Shown one piece after another: positions 25,320-33,791 of a stretch of 64,000 bases of DNA (position 1 is the first letter of the stretch; the number at the start of each line of letters is the position of its first letter). Position numbers and translations under genes: made by a program. The notes below the pieces were generated by a model. It was not told the DNA's origin, did not search any database, and worked only from the letters and a program-made list of their open reading frames with translations. Source of the stretch: Pseudomonas knackmussii B13 (GTDB lineage Bacteria > Pseudomonadota > Gammaproteobacteria > Pseudomonadales > Pseudomonadaceae); contig NZ_HG322950.1 of NCBI RefSeq assembly GCF_000689415.1, positions 2,301,501 through 2,365,500 on the forward strand, read 5' to 3'.

Positions 25320-26228
25320 ATGAGCATCAACTTCGATCTAGACGATCTCCAGGCGTTCCGGGCCATCGTTGAAAACGGCAGTTTTCGCAAGGCGGCCGAG
25401 GCGGTGAAGATCACCCAGCCGGCGCTCAGCCGGCGTATCGAGAAGCTGGAATCCGCCTTGAACGTGCGGCTGTTCGACAGGACGACCCGCAAGGTCAGCC
25501 TGACCGCTGTGGGCCGTGCCTTCGTGCCGGAGGTCGAGCGGGTGCTCGACCAGCTGGACAATGCGTTGATGAGCATTGCGGACGTCGCCTCCAGCAGGAT
25601 GGAGCGCGTCACCATCGCCTGCGTGCCATCGGCTGCCTATTACTTCATGCCCACCGTCATCAGCGAATTCCATCGCCTGTACCCACGCATCAAGATCATG
25701 GTGGTGGACTCCAGCGCGCATGAGGTAAACGTCGCCGTGGCGACTGGCGAAGCTGATTTTGGCGTGACCTTCAGTGGCAACCTGAGCCCGGAAGTGAGCT
25801 TCGATCTGTTGCTCGAAGAGCGCTACGTGATGGCGTGCCGACGCGATCATCCCTTGGCCAGTCGAAACGCGGTGACCTGGTCCGAGATGTATGAGCACGA
25901 CTACATCTCACTGGACAGGACCTCCGGCAACCGGCTCATCCTGAGCCAGGCGCTGAAACGCATTTCCCCCTCCAGGCACAGCATCTGCGAAACGCGGCAT
26001 GTCACGACCGCGATCGGGCTGGTGGAAGCCGGCCTGGGTGTGGCAGCCGTGCCCTCCATAGCCATGCCCCGGACCAGCCACCCCATCCTCAAGGCCGTTG
26101 CATTGGAGGAGCCCGAGGTGGTGCGCAGCGTAGGCTTGATCAAGCACCGCGGGCGCACGTTGACGCCCGCCGCGCTCGAGCTTGAGCGGCTTCTCAGAAG
26201 TACGCCGGTGAAATCACCGGGGGACTGA
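25320..26228 (+). CDS. LysR-family regulator of the putative aconitate locus
   Basis: 302 aa. It starts MSINFDLDDLQAFRAIVENG and has the HTH FRKAAEAVKITQPALSRRIEKLE (read in parts). The effector domain follows from about residue 90, with IKIMVVDSSAHEVNVAVATGEADFG typical of CbbR/CynR-type regulators of carbon metabolism. It runs convergently into the ModA-like gene, overlapping its 3' end by 15 nt. Together with the MHS transporter gene it forms a three-gene locus; the regulator probably senses the tricarboxylate substrate. The operator should lie upstream of the transporter gene (28309-28400) but I do not see a clear one. Confidence 0.85.
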   Translation: MSINFDLDDLQAFRAIVENGSFRKAAEAVKITQPALSRRIEKLESALNVRLFDRTTRKVSLTAVGRAFVPEVERVLDQLDNALMSIADVASSRMERVTIACVPSAAYYFMPTVISEFHRLYPRIKIMVVDSSAHEVNVAVATGEADFGVTFSGNLSPEVSFDLLLEERYVMACRRDHPLASRNAVTWSEMYEHDYISLDRTSGNRLILSQALKRISPSRHSICETRHVTTAIGLVEAGLGVAAVPSIAMPRTSHPILKAVALEEPEVVRSVGLIKHRGRTLTPAALELERLLRSTPVKSPGD

Positions 26229-26990
26229 GTCCAGGCCGGTGGATTGCACGATGGGCTGCGCAGCGGCGGACGACAGGTACGACAACAGTTCCTTCGCCTT
26301 CTCCGGGTGTTTCGCATGACGCGGAACGCCGGCGGCGTAGCGGGTAACGGATTGCAGGCTTTCTGGAATCTTGCCGACGAAGGTCACCCCGGGAACCGGC
26401 AGCAGCTCGGCGACCTGCTGGAAACCGACCTCGTACTGGCCCGACGCAACGACCGAGGCAACCGGAATCCGCTCGATCATCTTCGCCTTCGAGCCGACCT
26501 GTTGCTCCAATCCAAGCTTCTTGAACAGTTTGCCGCTGATGTAGACCCCGCTGGCGCTGTCCGAGTACGCAATCGACCCGGCGTCCAGCAGGCTTTTCCT
26601 GAACGCCTCTTCCGAATCGATCCTGGGCTTGGGCGCGCCCTGCCTGACCACCATGCCGATGCGCGAGTCCGCCAGTTCCACCCTGGATGCCGGATCCACC
26701 ACGCCCTGCTTGATGAGTTCATCCAGCGCGTAGCCGACCATGATCACCACATCGGCATTTTCCCCGCGCGCCAGGCGATTGGGGATCGCTTTCGCGGCCT
26801 TGCCCATGGACGGACCGAGGATGGTCTGGATGCTGTCGCCGCTGTCCTGGGCATACTTCGGACTCAGCCGCTGGAAGGCTGCGGTGAACCCACCCGACGT
26901 CATGACGTCCAGCTCTTCGGCATGAGCGGCGGTGTTCAGCGCGCAGAGGCCGATTGTCAATGCGGCAAGGTGCTTCGTCAGTGCTTTCAT
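26214..26990 (-). CDS. Periplasmic ModA-like protein, candidate aconitate isomerase
   Basis: 258 aa with a clear signal peptide (MKALTKHLAALTIGLCALNT, cleavage near AHA-EE). The fold is type-II periplasmic binding protein of the ModA group: LDVMTSGGFTAAFQRLSPKY, LARGENADVVIMVGYALDEL, DSASGVYISGKLFKKLGL and a C-terminal SYLSSAAAQPIV. No ABC permease or ATPase is nearby; the partner is a secondary MHS transporter 16 nt upstream in the same operon. A Pseudomonas aconitate isomerase of about this size with a signal peptide belongs to this fold, so an enzyme converting trans- to cis-aconitate in the periplasm is a good hypothesis. A binding protein for another anion is the alternative. Confidence 0.7.
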   Translation of the reverse strand: MKALTKHLAALTIGLCALNTAAHAEELDVMTSGGFTAAFQRLSPKYAQDSGDSIQTILGPSMGKAAKAIPNRLARGENADVVIMVGYALDELIKQGVVDPASRVELADSRIGMVVRQGAPKPRIDSEEAFRKSLLDAGSIAYSDSASGVYISGKLFKKLGLEQQVGSKAKMIERIPVASVVASGQYEVGFQQVAELLPVPGVTFVGKIPESLQSVTRYAAGVPRHAKHPEKAKELLSYLSSAAAQPIVQSTGLDSVPR

Positions 26991-27006
26991 TCGGGATGCT
27001 CCTCGA

Positions 27007-28308
27007 TCAGGCAGGAATGGGGGTGCGCGAGGAGCTCCCGCGGTAGAGCACCAGGGTCGAGCAAAGCGCGCAGAGGGCGGCGAAGGTCATCCAGTATCCA
27101 GGTGCGCTCTTATCGCCGCTCAGATGGATGAGCCACGTGGAAATGGCGGGGGTGAATCCGCCGAACACGGCGGTCGCCAGGCTGTAGGCCAGCGAGAAGC
27201 CGGCGACCCGAACCTCCACCGGCATGATTTCGGTGAGCGCCGGAATCATCGCCCCGTTGTAGAGGCCGTAGATGAACGAAAGCCAGAGCAGCACTTGCAG
27301 CATGTGGCCGAAGCTCGGGGCCTGAGCCAGGAAGGACAGCGCTGGATAGGCCGTGAAAATGGCCAGCACGGTCATTGCGACGAGCACGGGCTTGCGTCCG
27401 AACCGATCGCTCAGATGCCCGCCGATGGGCAGCCAGACGAAGTTCGAGATGCCGACAAGCAGCGTGACGAGCAGGGCGTCGGTCGTACTCAGGTTGAGGA
27501 CCGTTTTGCCGAAGGTCGGCGCGTATACCGTGATCAGGTAAAAGGCCGTGGTCGTCATGGCCACCATCAGCAGGCCTGCCAGGACGACACGCCAGTTTTC
27601 ACCCAGCGTGGCGAACACCTGCTTCATGCTCGGGCGCTGGGAGCGGCGTGCGAACTCCTCGGTTTCCTCGAGGCTGCGACGAAGCACGAAGATGAACGGG
27701 ACGATCATGCAGCCGACGGCAAAGGGAATTCTCCAGGCCCAGTCCGCGATAGTCGCAGGCGACATCAGTTGGTTGAGCCCGTAACCCAGGGCTGCCGCAA
27801 CGACAATCGCCACTTGCTGGCTCGCGGATTGCCAACTGGTATAGAAGCCCTTGCGCCCGGCCGTGGCCATCTCCGCCAGGTAGACCGAGACGCCTCCCAG
27901 TTCGGCGCCGGCCGAAAAGCCCTGGAGCAGTCGTCCTGCCAGCACGAGCAAAGGCGCCCATAAGCCGATGCTGGAATAGCCCGGCACCAGGACGATCAGC
28001 AGGGTGCCGCTGGCCATGATCGACAGGGTGACGATCAAACCCTTCCTGCGGCCAACATCATCGATGTACGCCCCGAGAATCACCGCTCCCAGCGGACGCA
28101 TCAGGAAACCTGCGCCAAACACGGCGAAGGTCATCATGAGCGAAGCGAACTCACTCGACGCGGGGAAGAAAACGGCCGCTATCTGCGTGGCGTAGAAGCC
28201 AAACAGAAAGAAATCGAACTGTTCGAGAAAATTGCCCGAGGTGACGCGGAACACGGCGCCCGCCTTGGAGCGGGCAGGTGACGAGCCGGGATGGGGAGAG
28301 GCATGCAT
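27007..28308 (-). CDS. MHS-family MFS transporter (citrate/tricarballylate-type proton symporter)
   Basis: 433 aa with about 12 membrane spans. Metabolite:H+ symporter signatures are NFLEQFDFFLFGFYATQIA at the first helix, GAGFLMRPLGAVILGAYIDD with DVGRRKGL in the first cytoplasmic loop, AGRLLQGFSAGAELGGVSVYLAE, and a second half with GGHLSDRFGRKPVL. The closest functional groups are CitA/TcuC-type carriers of citrate, tricarballylate and similar tri- or dicarboxylates. It is the first gene of a two-gene leftward operon with the ModA-like protein. The GTG or ATG start near 28308 is not strongly fixed. Confidence 0.87.
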   Translation of the reverse strand: MHASPHPGSSPARSKAGAVFRVTSGNFLEQFDFFLFGFYATQIAAVFFPASSEFASLMMTFAVFGAGFLMRPLGAVILGAYIDDVGRRKGLIVTLSIMASGTLLIVLVPGYSSIGLWAPLLVLAGRLLQGFSAGAELGGVSVYLAEMATAGRKGFYTSWQSASQQVAIVVAAALGYGLNQLMSPATIADWAWRIPFAVGCMIVPFIFVLRRSLEETEEFARRSQRPSMKQVFATLGENWRVVLAGLLMVAMTTTAFYLITVYAPTFGKTVLNLSTTDALLVTLLVGISNFVWLPIGGHLSDRFGRKPVLVAMTVLAIFTAYPALSFLAQAPSFGHMLQVLLWLSFIYGLYNGAMIPALTEIMPVEVRVAGFSLAYSLATAVFGGFTPAISTWLIHLSGDKSAPGYWMTFAALCALCSTLVLYRGSSSRTPIPA

Positions 28309-28501
28309 GGGGTTGTTCTCCAGCGATCTTATTTAGGCTTGTTGGCGCTTGCGGTCGCTGGATTCTGCTCGACACACTTTGAAACGATAAGTGCTATGTT
28401 TGCATCCATTGATGCATGGAAGTTATCAGTTGGTCATTTGCCGGGCATCGAACACGCGGTCCGCTGTCGTCTTTGCAAACCGTCTTCGGCTCGGGCGAGC
28501 C
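28309..28501. promoter_or_regulatory. Upstream region of the transporter operon
   Basis: This 190-bp AT-enriched segment precedes the leftward MHS transporter gene and reaches the BRO-N remnant. It must contain the transporter promoter and the LysR-controlled operator. I see no clear inverted repeat to assign. Confidence 0.3.
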
Positions 28502-28662
28502 ATGAGCGGCTGCTTCGCGTCCTTCTTCCACCACAAACACCGCCTGCGCGCCCTGTCGATCGACGGGCAGGCGTGGTTCGTCGTGCGGGATCTGGGCAAG
28601 TCGATGAATGCCTGGCTGGGGAAGCGCGCCGTGCGCAACCTCGATGACGTGGGGGCGCCGGC
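28502..28662 (+). pseudogene. BRO-N gene remnant (decayed copy of the gene at 20700)
   Basis: An ATG-led segment encodes MSGCFASFFHHKHRLRALSI followed by DGQAWFVVRDLGKSMNAWLG and KRAVRNLD, matching residues about 17-62 of the intact BRO-N protein and nearly identical at DNA level over about 120 bp. After LD the similarity ends and a 40-nt hairpin repeat (28663) begins. A GCACAACCC/GGGGCATGC hairpin remnant resembling the one after the intact gene follows. The copy has therefore lost most of its internal and 3' sequence. Confidence 0.7.
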
Positions 28663-28702
28663 ACTTCACCTCGTCACCCTCGCGAACGCGGGGGCCCGGA
28701 AA
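28663..28702. repeat. 40-nt hairpin repeat, copy 2
   Basis: The element matches copy 1 (24960-24999) at 38 of 40 positions; the stem is CTCGCGAACGCGGGGG with one changed pair. It directly abuts the broken BRO-N copy, so its insertion or a recombination at it may have truncated that gene. Confidence 0.6.
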
Positions 28703-28766
28703 CACGGGCGCACAACCCGCCGGGGCATGCGCCGCCTGGCCGCCGCACTTGGCCACCCGGACGCCT

Positions 28767-29639
28767 TTAGCCTGCGCGAAGCAGCTCGTCGAGAATGCTC
28801 AGGCTGAACTGTCGTTGCAGCGTGACGGCGAAGAACTGTTCGGCGATCTCGGGAATTTCCGCGTAGAGCTGGAGCGAGCCGCTCTGCAGTTCGTCCTGCA
28901 CCACCACCGCCGGAAGCAGCGCCAGATCGCCGGAGTCGCGGGCCAGCAGGCGCAGCATGGCCATGTCGTCGACTTCTGCGCAGATCACCGGAGCGAGGCC
29001 GTGGCTATTGCAGTAGACCTCGAACTGGCTGCGGATATCGCTGCTGCGCCCCGGCACGATCAGGCGCGCCCGGTCCAGGTCGCGGCTCAGTTCGAAGGCT
29101 TGCCCGGCCTGCCGCGGCGGCCCGACCAGGCACAGGGTCTGGCGATCCAGCAGGCGGCATTGCCAGGTGCGCTGGGCGTCGGCGCTGACGGCCTTGTTGG
29201 TTAGCACGACATCCAGCTTGTGCAACGCCAGGCGTTCCAGCAGCTCGTCCAGGCTGCCGGATTCGAGGGTGATGCGCAGGTCCTCGCGCCCCAGGAAGGG
29301 GCGCAGGAGATTCTCCTGGAAGTTTCGCGACAGGGTTGCCACGGCACCGATGCGCAGCGCCTGGCTGGCCTGCTGGTTGCCCTGCAGTGTCGTTTGCAGC
29401 TCGCTGCCGAGGGCGAAGATGGTGTCCGCGTAGTCCAGGGCCATCCGGCCCGCCTCGGTCAGCTGCAGGCTCCGGCCGGAGCGGATGAACAGCGGGTGTC
29501 CGAGCTGTTCCTCCAGCGCGCGGATCTGGGTCGACAGGGACGACTGCGAAACGTGCAGGGACTGTGCGGCACGGGTGAGGTTGCCTTCCTTGGCCACGGC
29601 CCAGAAGTAGTGCAGGTGGTGGAAGTTCAGTCGGCGCAT
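28767..29639 (-). CDS. LysR-family regulator (NhaR-like) divergent from dabBA
   Basis: 290 aa starting MRRLNFHHLHYFWAVAKEGN. The HTH is LTRAAQSLHVSQSSLSTQIRALEEQ (read in parts). The HLHYFW start and the RSGRSLQLTEAGR segment are typical of NhaR-type LysR proteins, which control sodium/proton antiport genes in enterics. Its gene faces dabB, which belongs to the same ion-translocating protein superfamily. A perfect inverted repeat (29662-29679) lies in the 103-bp divergent promoter region and is its probable binding site. It likely senses ion, pH or carbon status; the ligand is unknown. Confidence 0.86.
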   Translation of the reverse strand: MRRLNFHHLHYFWAVAKEGNLTRAAQSLHVSQSSLSTQIRALEEQLGHPLFIRSGRSLQLTEAGRMALDYADTIFALGSELQTTLQGNQQASQALRIGAVATLSRNFQENLLRPFLGREDLRITLESGSLDELLERLALHKLDVVLTNKAVSADAQRTWQCRLLDRQTLCLVGPPRQAGQAFELSRDLDRARLIVPGRSSDIRSQFEVYCNSHGLAPVICAEVDDMAMLRLLARDSGDLALLPAVVVQDELQSGSLQLYAEIPEIAEQFFAVTLQRQFSLSILDELLRAG

Positions 29640-29661
29640 GGTCTGTTCTTCAAAAGGGAAC

Positions 29662-29679
29662 GATAGATTCTGATCTATC
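29662..29679. promoter_or_regulatory. Probable LysR operator in the dabB promoter region
   Basis: GATAGAT-TCTG-ATCTATC is a perfect 7-4-7 inverted repeat in the only gap between the divergent LysR and dabB genes. It has the size and dyad form of a LysR recognition site. Confidence 0.6.
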
Positions 29680-29742
29680 TATTTTTCATGGATCAAGCGC
29701 TGCCGGAGACTATCGCCATCGATTCGCCGTGGAGATGCTCCG

Positions 29743-31275
29743 ATGCCAACCGTGTTTTCCCACCTCGCTGCGCTCTTGCCCTGGGTCTATGCCCTGGCGC
29801 TGTTACCGGCGACCTGCAGCCGCAGCCCGGCGCGCTTCTGGCTGCCCGCCCGCGTGGCCGCTCACCTGGGGTTGGTCCTGGTGCTGGGCGCCTGGCTGCA
29901 GGCGGCGCTGGACGGGCGCGACAACGACCGCCTGGGGTTGGCGATGGCGGGCCTGGTGAGCCTGCTGGCGCTGGTCATCGTCGAATACTCCCGGCGCTAC
30001 CTGGAAGGCGAACCGGGCCAGCGGCGCTATGTGCTGTCGCTGCTGGGCACCCTGAGCGCGGTGGCCACGGTGGTGACCGCCGGCGATCTGTGGCTGCTGG
30101 TCGGCGCCTGGATCGTCTCCAGCCTGTGCCTGCACCAGTTGCTCACCTTCTACCCCGACCGTCCCATGGCCCTGGTGGTGGCGCACAAGAAGTTCCTCGC
30201 CAGCCGCCTGGCCGATGCCTGCATGCTGCTGGCGACCCTGTTGCTGGTGCGCGCGGCCGGCGGCAGCAGCCTGGAGGTGATTCTCGAACAGGTCTCGACG
30301 CGCCTGCAGGCGTCCGCCGCCCTGGGCTGGGACCTGCACCTGGCCGCCGTGCTGCTGGCCCTGGCGGTGATCCTCAAGTCCGCGCAGCTGCCGGTGCATG
30401 GATGGCTGATCCAGGTGATGGAAGCGCCCACCCCGGTCTCGGCGCTGCTGCACGCCGGGCTGGTCAACCTCGGCGGTTTCCTGTTGCTGCGCTTCGCGCC
30501 GCTGATTTCCGCAGCGCCGCCCGCGCAGACCCTGCTGGTGGTCATCGGCGGCCTCACGGCGGTGCTCGCCGCCCTGGTGATGATGACGCGCATCAGCATC
30601 AAGGTCCGCCTGGCCTGGTCCACCTGCGCGCAGATGGGTTTCATGCTGGTGGAGTGCGGCCTGGGGCTCTATGAGCTGGCCCTGGTTCACCTGCTGGCCC
30701 ACTCGCTCTACAAGGCGCACGCCTTCCTGGCGGCGGGCGAGACGGTCGCCCAGGCGCGGCACCATGCGCTGCAACCGCAAGCCCCCGCGATAGGCCTGGG
30801 CGGGTTCCTGCTGGCGCTGCTGCTGGCGGCCGTGGGGCTGCTGCTGGTTCAGGCGGCCTGGCAGCTGTTGCTTCCCGGATACGCGCTGCCCCAGGTGGCC
30901 CTGGTGATTCTCGCCATCGGCCTGGCGCCCTGGAGCCTGCGCCAGGGTAGCTGGCTGTACGGGCTGGCCATGTTCAGCCTGCTGCTGGGGGCCTACCTGC
31001 TCTGGCACCAGGCCGCGGCCTGGATCCTCGGTGCGAGCCCCGCACACGCGGTTCATCCGCCGTACCTGACCCTGCTGGCGCTGCTGCTTTTCGCCGCGCT
31101 CTACCTGCTGCAGGCGGTGATCCTTGCCCGCCCGCAGGGGGCGCTGGTTGGCCGGCTGTACACCCAGGCCTTCGCCGGCTTCTACCTGGACGAGCACTTC
31201 ACTCGCCTGACCTTCCGCCTGTGGCCGGTGCGCCAGCCCCAGTCCACCCCGTCCTTCGCCGGAGACCGCCCATGA
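29743..31275 (+). CDS. dabB: DabB: proton-conducting NuoL/MrpA-type membrane subunit of inorganic carbon uptake
   Basis: 510 aa, about 13-14 membrane spans. It carries the PF00361 core shared with NuoL and Mrp antiporter subunits: KKFLASRLADACMLLATLLL, LKSAQLPVHGWLIQVMEAPT, PVSALLHAGLVNLGGFLLL and HLLAHSLYKAHAFLAAGETV. The conserved Lys and His residues in these helices carry protons. In DabAB systems, DabB couples cation flow to the DabA carbonic-anhydrase-like subunit so that CO2 is captured as bicarbonate. The next gene is dabA, joined by an ATGA stop/start overlap. No other complex I or Mrp subunit is nearby, which excludes those systems. Confidence 0.88.
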   Translation: MPTVFSHLAALLPWVYALALLPATCSRSPARFWLPARVAAHLGLVLVLGAWLQAALDGRDNDRLGLAMAGLVSLLALVIVEYSRRYLEGEPGQRRYVLSLLGTLSAVATVVTAGDLWLLVGAWIVSSLCLHQLLTFYPDRPMALVVAHKKFLASRLADACMLLATLLLVRAAGGSSLEVILEQVSTRLQASAALGWDLHLAAVLLALAVILKSAQLPVHGWLIQVMEAPTPVSALLHAGLVNLGGFLLLRFAPLISAAPPAQTLLVVIGGLTAVLAALVMMTRISIKVRLAWSTCAQMGFMLVECGLGLYELALVHLLAHSLYKAHAFLAAGETVAQARHHALQPQAPAIGLGGFLLALLLAAVGLLLVQAAWQLLLPGYALPQVALVILAIGLAPWSLRQGSWLYGLAMFSLLLGAYLLWHQAAAWILGASPAHAVHPPYLTLLALLLFAALYLLQAVILARPQGALVGRLYTQAFAGFYLDEHFTRLTFRLWPVRQPQSTPSFAGDRP

Positions 31276-33754
31276 CCGCGCTCGAACCCCTCGCCAACCT
31301 CCACCGGGATGCCCTGCTCGCGGCCGCTCGCCAGGCCTGCGCGCGCATTGCGCCGACCTGGCCGCTGGACCGCATGATCGCCGTCAGCCCGCTCTGGGAA
31401 CGCCGCGAGCAGCCTTGGGGCGAAGTCGCCGAACAGCTCTGGCGACGTGCCGGCAGCCGCCTGACCCTGGGGCCCGACGACTATCGCCAGGCCTGGCAGG
31501 AGGGGCATATCGCCGAGCGCCACCTGCGCCAGGCCCTCGCCGAGTCCGGGCTGGACTGGACTCCGGCGCACCTGCTGCAGGCCCTCGACGGCCCGGCAGC
31601 GCAGCCCCGCCGCCTGCCGCTGCTGGAAGACGTGGCCGAGCCTGGCCTGCCTCTGCCGGGCTGGCCGGTGCTGATCACCCAGCAGATCGGCCAGTGCTGC
31701 GCGGCCTGGTTCGACCGGGAGCAGGCCGACTGGCGTCCGGGCGAGGCGGGCGGGCTCTACCGGGCCTGGCGGGCGACCCTGCGGGAAGACCGGGGCCTGA
31801 GCGTGCTCAGCGACTGCCCGCGTCTGGGTGAGCGCATCACGGAGCTGCCGGAGGCGCCGGAGGCGGCCCTGGAAGCGGCGGTGCAGCACCTGGGCCTGGC
31901 TGCGCAGGAGTGGGATGAATGGTTCGACTGCCTGCTGTTGCGCAGCATCGGCTGGGCCTCCTGGTGCGCCTACCGGCGCTGGCAGGCGCGACTGCAGGGC
32001 GGCGACGACGATACGTTGCTGGATCTGCTGGCCATTCGCGCGGCCTGGGAGTGGTTGGTGGACGACCGCCAGCGCGAGCCGCAAAGCCGCTGGCACGGCT
32101 GGGGGGGGGGCCGGGGGGGGGCCGCTGGCACGGCTGGCGGGCGGCCTGGCAGGCGGCGCGCCGGCAATCGCCCGGAACGGCCTGGCAAGCGCTGCAACTC
32201 TGGCAGCGGGCCGATGAGCTGGCCTGGCAGGAGCAGCTGCAGCGGCGCCTGTGCCGTGCCGAGGCGCCCGCGCCGGCGCAGGCGCCACTGGCCAAGCTGT
32301 TCTTCTGCATCGACGTGCGTTCCGAACCGCTGCGCCGTGCGCTGGAAGCGGCCTGCGCGGATCTGGAAACCGGCGGCTTCGCCGGATTCTTCGGCCTGCC
32401 CATCGCCTACACCCCGCTGGGGACCGCCGCCACGCGGCCGCAACTGCCCGGCCTGCTCGCGCCGCAGCTGCAGGTCGGCGACAGCACCGGCGATGCGCGG
32501 CAGGACCATCTGCTGGCGCAGCGGCGCCAGGCCCGCCTTGCCCGTAATGGGCGCTGGCGGCTGTTCGAGCGCGTGCCGGCGTCGACCTTCACCCTGGTGG
32601 AAAGCATCGGACTGAGCTATGCCGGCGCACTGCTCGGGCGCACCTGGGGGCTGCTCAAGGACAGCGGCGAAGCGCACCGTGCCGCCTGGCGCGGGGCGGA
32701 GTGGCAGCGGCTCAAGCCGGTGCTGCCGGCGCTGACGCTGCCCCAGAAGGCCGAGCTGGCCGCACGCATCCTGCGCGCCATGGGGCTTGGCGCGACGGTC
32801 CCGCCGCTCCTGGTCCTGCTCGGCCACGGCAGCCAGAGCGCCAACAACCCCCAGGCGGCGGGGCTCAATTGCGGCGCCTGCTGCGGCCAGAACGGCGAGG
32901 TCAACGCCCGCCTGCTCGCCGACCTGCTCAACGATGCCGAGGTGCGCCGCGCGCTGCGCGAACAGGGCCTGGACCTGCCGGACCACTGCCATGTGCTCGC
33001 CGGCCTGCACAACACCAGCACCGACGAAGTGCAGGTGTTCGCCCCCGAGACCGTGCCGCCCGCGCTGCAACCGGCCTGGCAGCGGGTGCGCCAGGCGCTG
33101 GACGAGGCGGGCGCCCGGGTGCGCCGCGAGCGGGCCGGGCGCCTGGGGCTGGCGCCCTTGGCGGAGCGTCCGCAAAAGCTGCTTGCCACGCTTCGCCGCC
33201 GCGCCCGCGACTGGGCGCAAACCCGCCCGGAATGGGGGCTGGCGGGCAACGCGGCATTCATCGCCGCGCCCCGCGCGCGCACCCGCGGCGTGGATCTGCA
33301 GGGCCGCGCCTTCCTGCACGACTACGACTGGCGCCAGGACGGCGAAGGCCAGCTGCTGGAACTGATCATGACCGCGCCCATGGTGGTGGCGCACTGGATC
33401 AACCTGCAGTACTTCACCTCGACCACCGACAACCTGCGCTTCGGCAGCGGCAACAAGGTGCTGCACAACGTGGTGGGCGGGCATATCGGCGTGTTCGAGG
33501 GCAACGGCGGCGATTTGCGCATCGGCCTGTCACGCCAGTCGCTGCACGACGGTCAACGCTGGGTCCATCGACCGCTGCGCCTGTGCGTGGTGATCGAGGC
33601 GCCGCGGAACATGATCGACAAGGTGATCGACAAGCATGAGGTCGTGCGCCACCTGGTCGATCAAGGCTGGCTGTACCTGCTGCGCCTGGATGGCAGTCCG
33701 GCGCGACTGGAACAGCGCGTGGCCTCGGGCTGGAAAGCGCTGGAACAGGCCTGA
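31272..33754 (+). pseudogene. dabA: DabA (DUF2309) carbonic-anhydrase-like subunit, interrupted by a 35-bp G-rich insertion
   Basis: ATG at 31272 overlaps the dabB stop. The frame is normal (MTALEPLANLHRDALLAA onward) to about residue 276. It then shifts within 32103-32137, where 18 nt of almost pure G are followed by a second copy of CCGCTGGCACGGCTGG. Removing exactly 35 nt restores RWHGWRAAWQAARRQ and an intact protein of about 815 aa. The second part holds the predicted zinc site: FFCIDVRSEP (Cys, Asp) and LLGHGSQSANNPQ followed by GLNCGACCGQNGEVNAR (His, Cys), as in beta-carbonic anhydrases. With DabB it would form an energised CO2-to-bicarbonate pump at the inner membrane. Poly-G plus duplicated flank suggests a read or assembly error at least as much as true inactivation. 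Confidence 0.85.
32087..32137. repeat. Duplicated 16-nt segment flanking a poly-G insertion in dabA
   Basis: CCGCTGGCACGGCTGG occurs at 32087-32102 and again at 32122-32137, separated by GGGGGGGG, CC and nine G. The copies are offset by 35 nt, not a multiple of three. Confidence 0.9.
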
Positions 33755-33791
33755 GGCGCCTTGCCGACCCCGACTTTGGGCGGATAGCCGG

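Noticed and set aside
32101..32121. G-rich tract as a regulatory G-quadruplex or programmed frameshift site
   Set aside because: The adjacent 16-nt flank is duplicated and removing 35 nt restores the gene exactly, so an error or insertion explains it better. No slippery site or downstream structure is evident.
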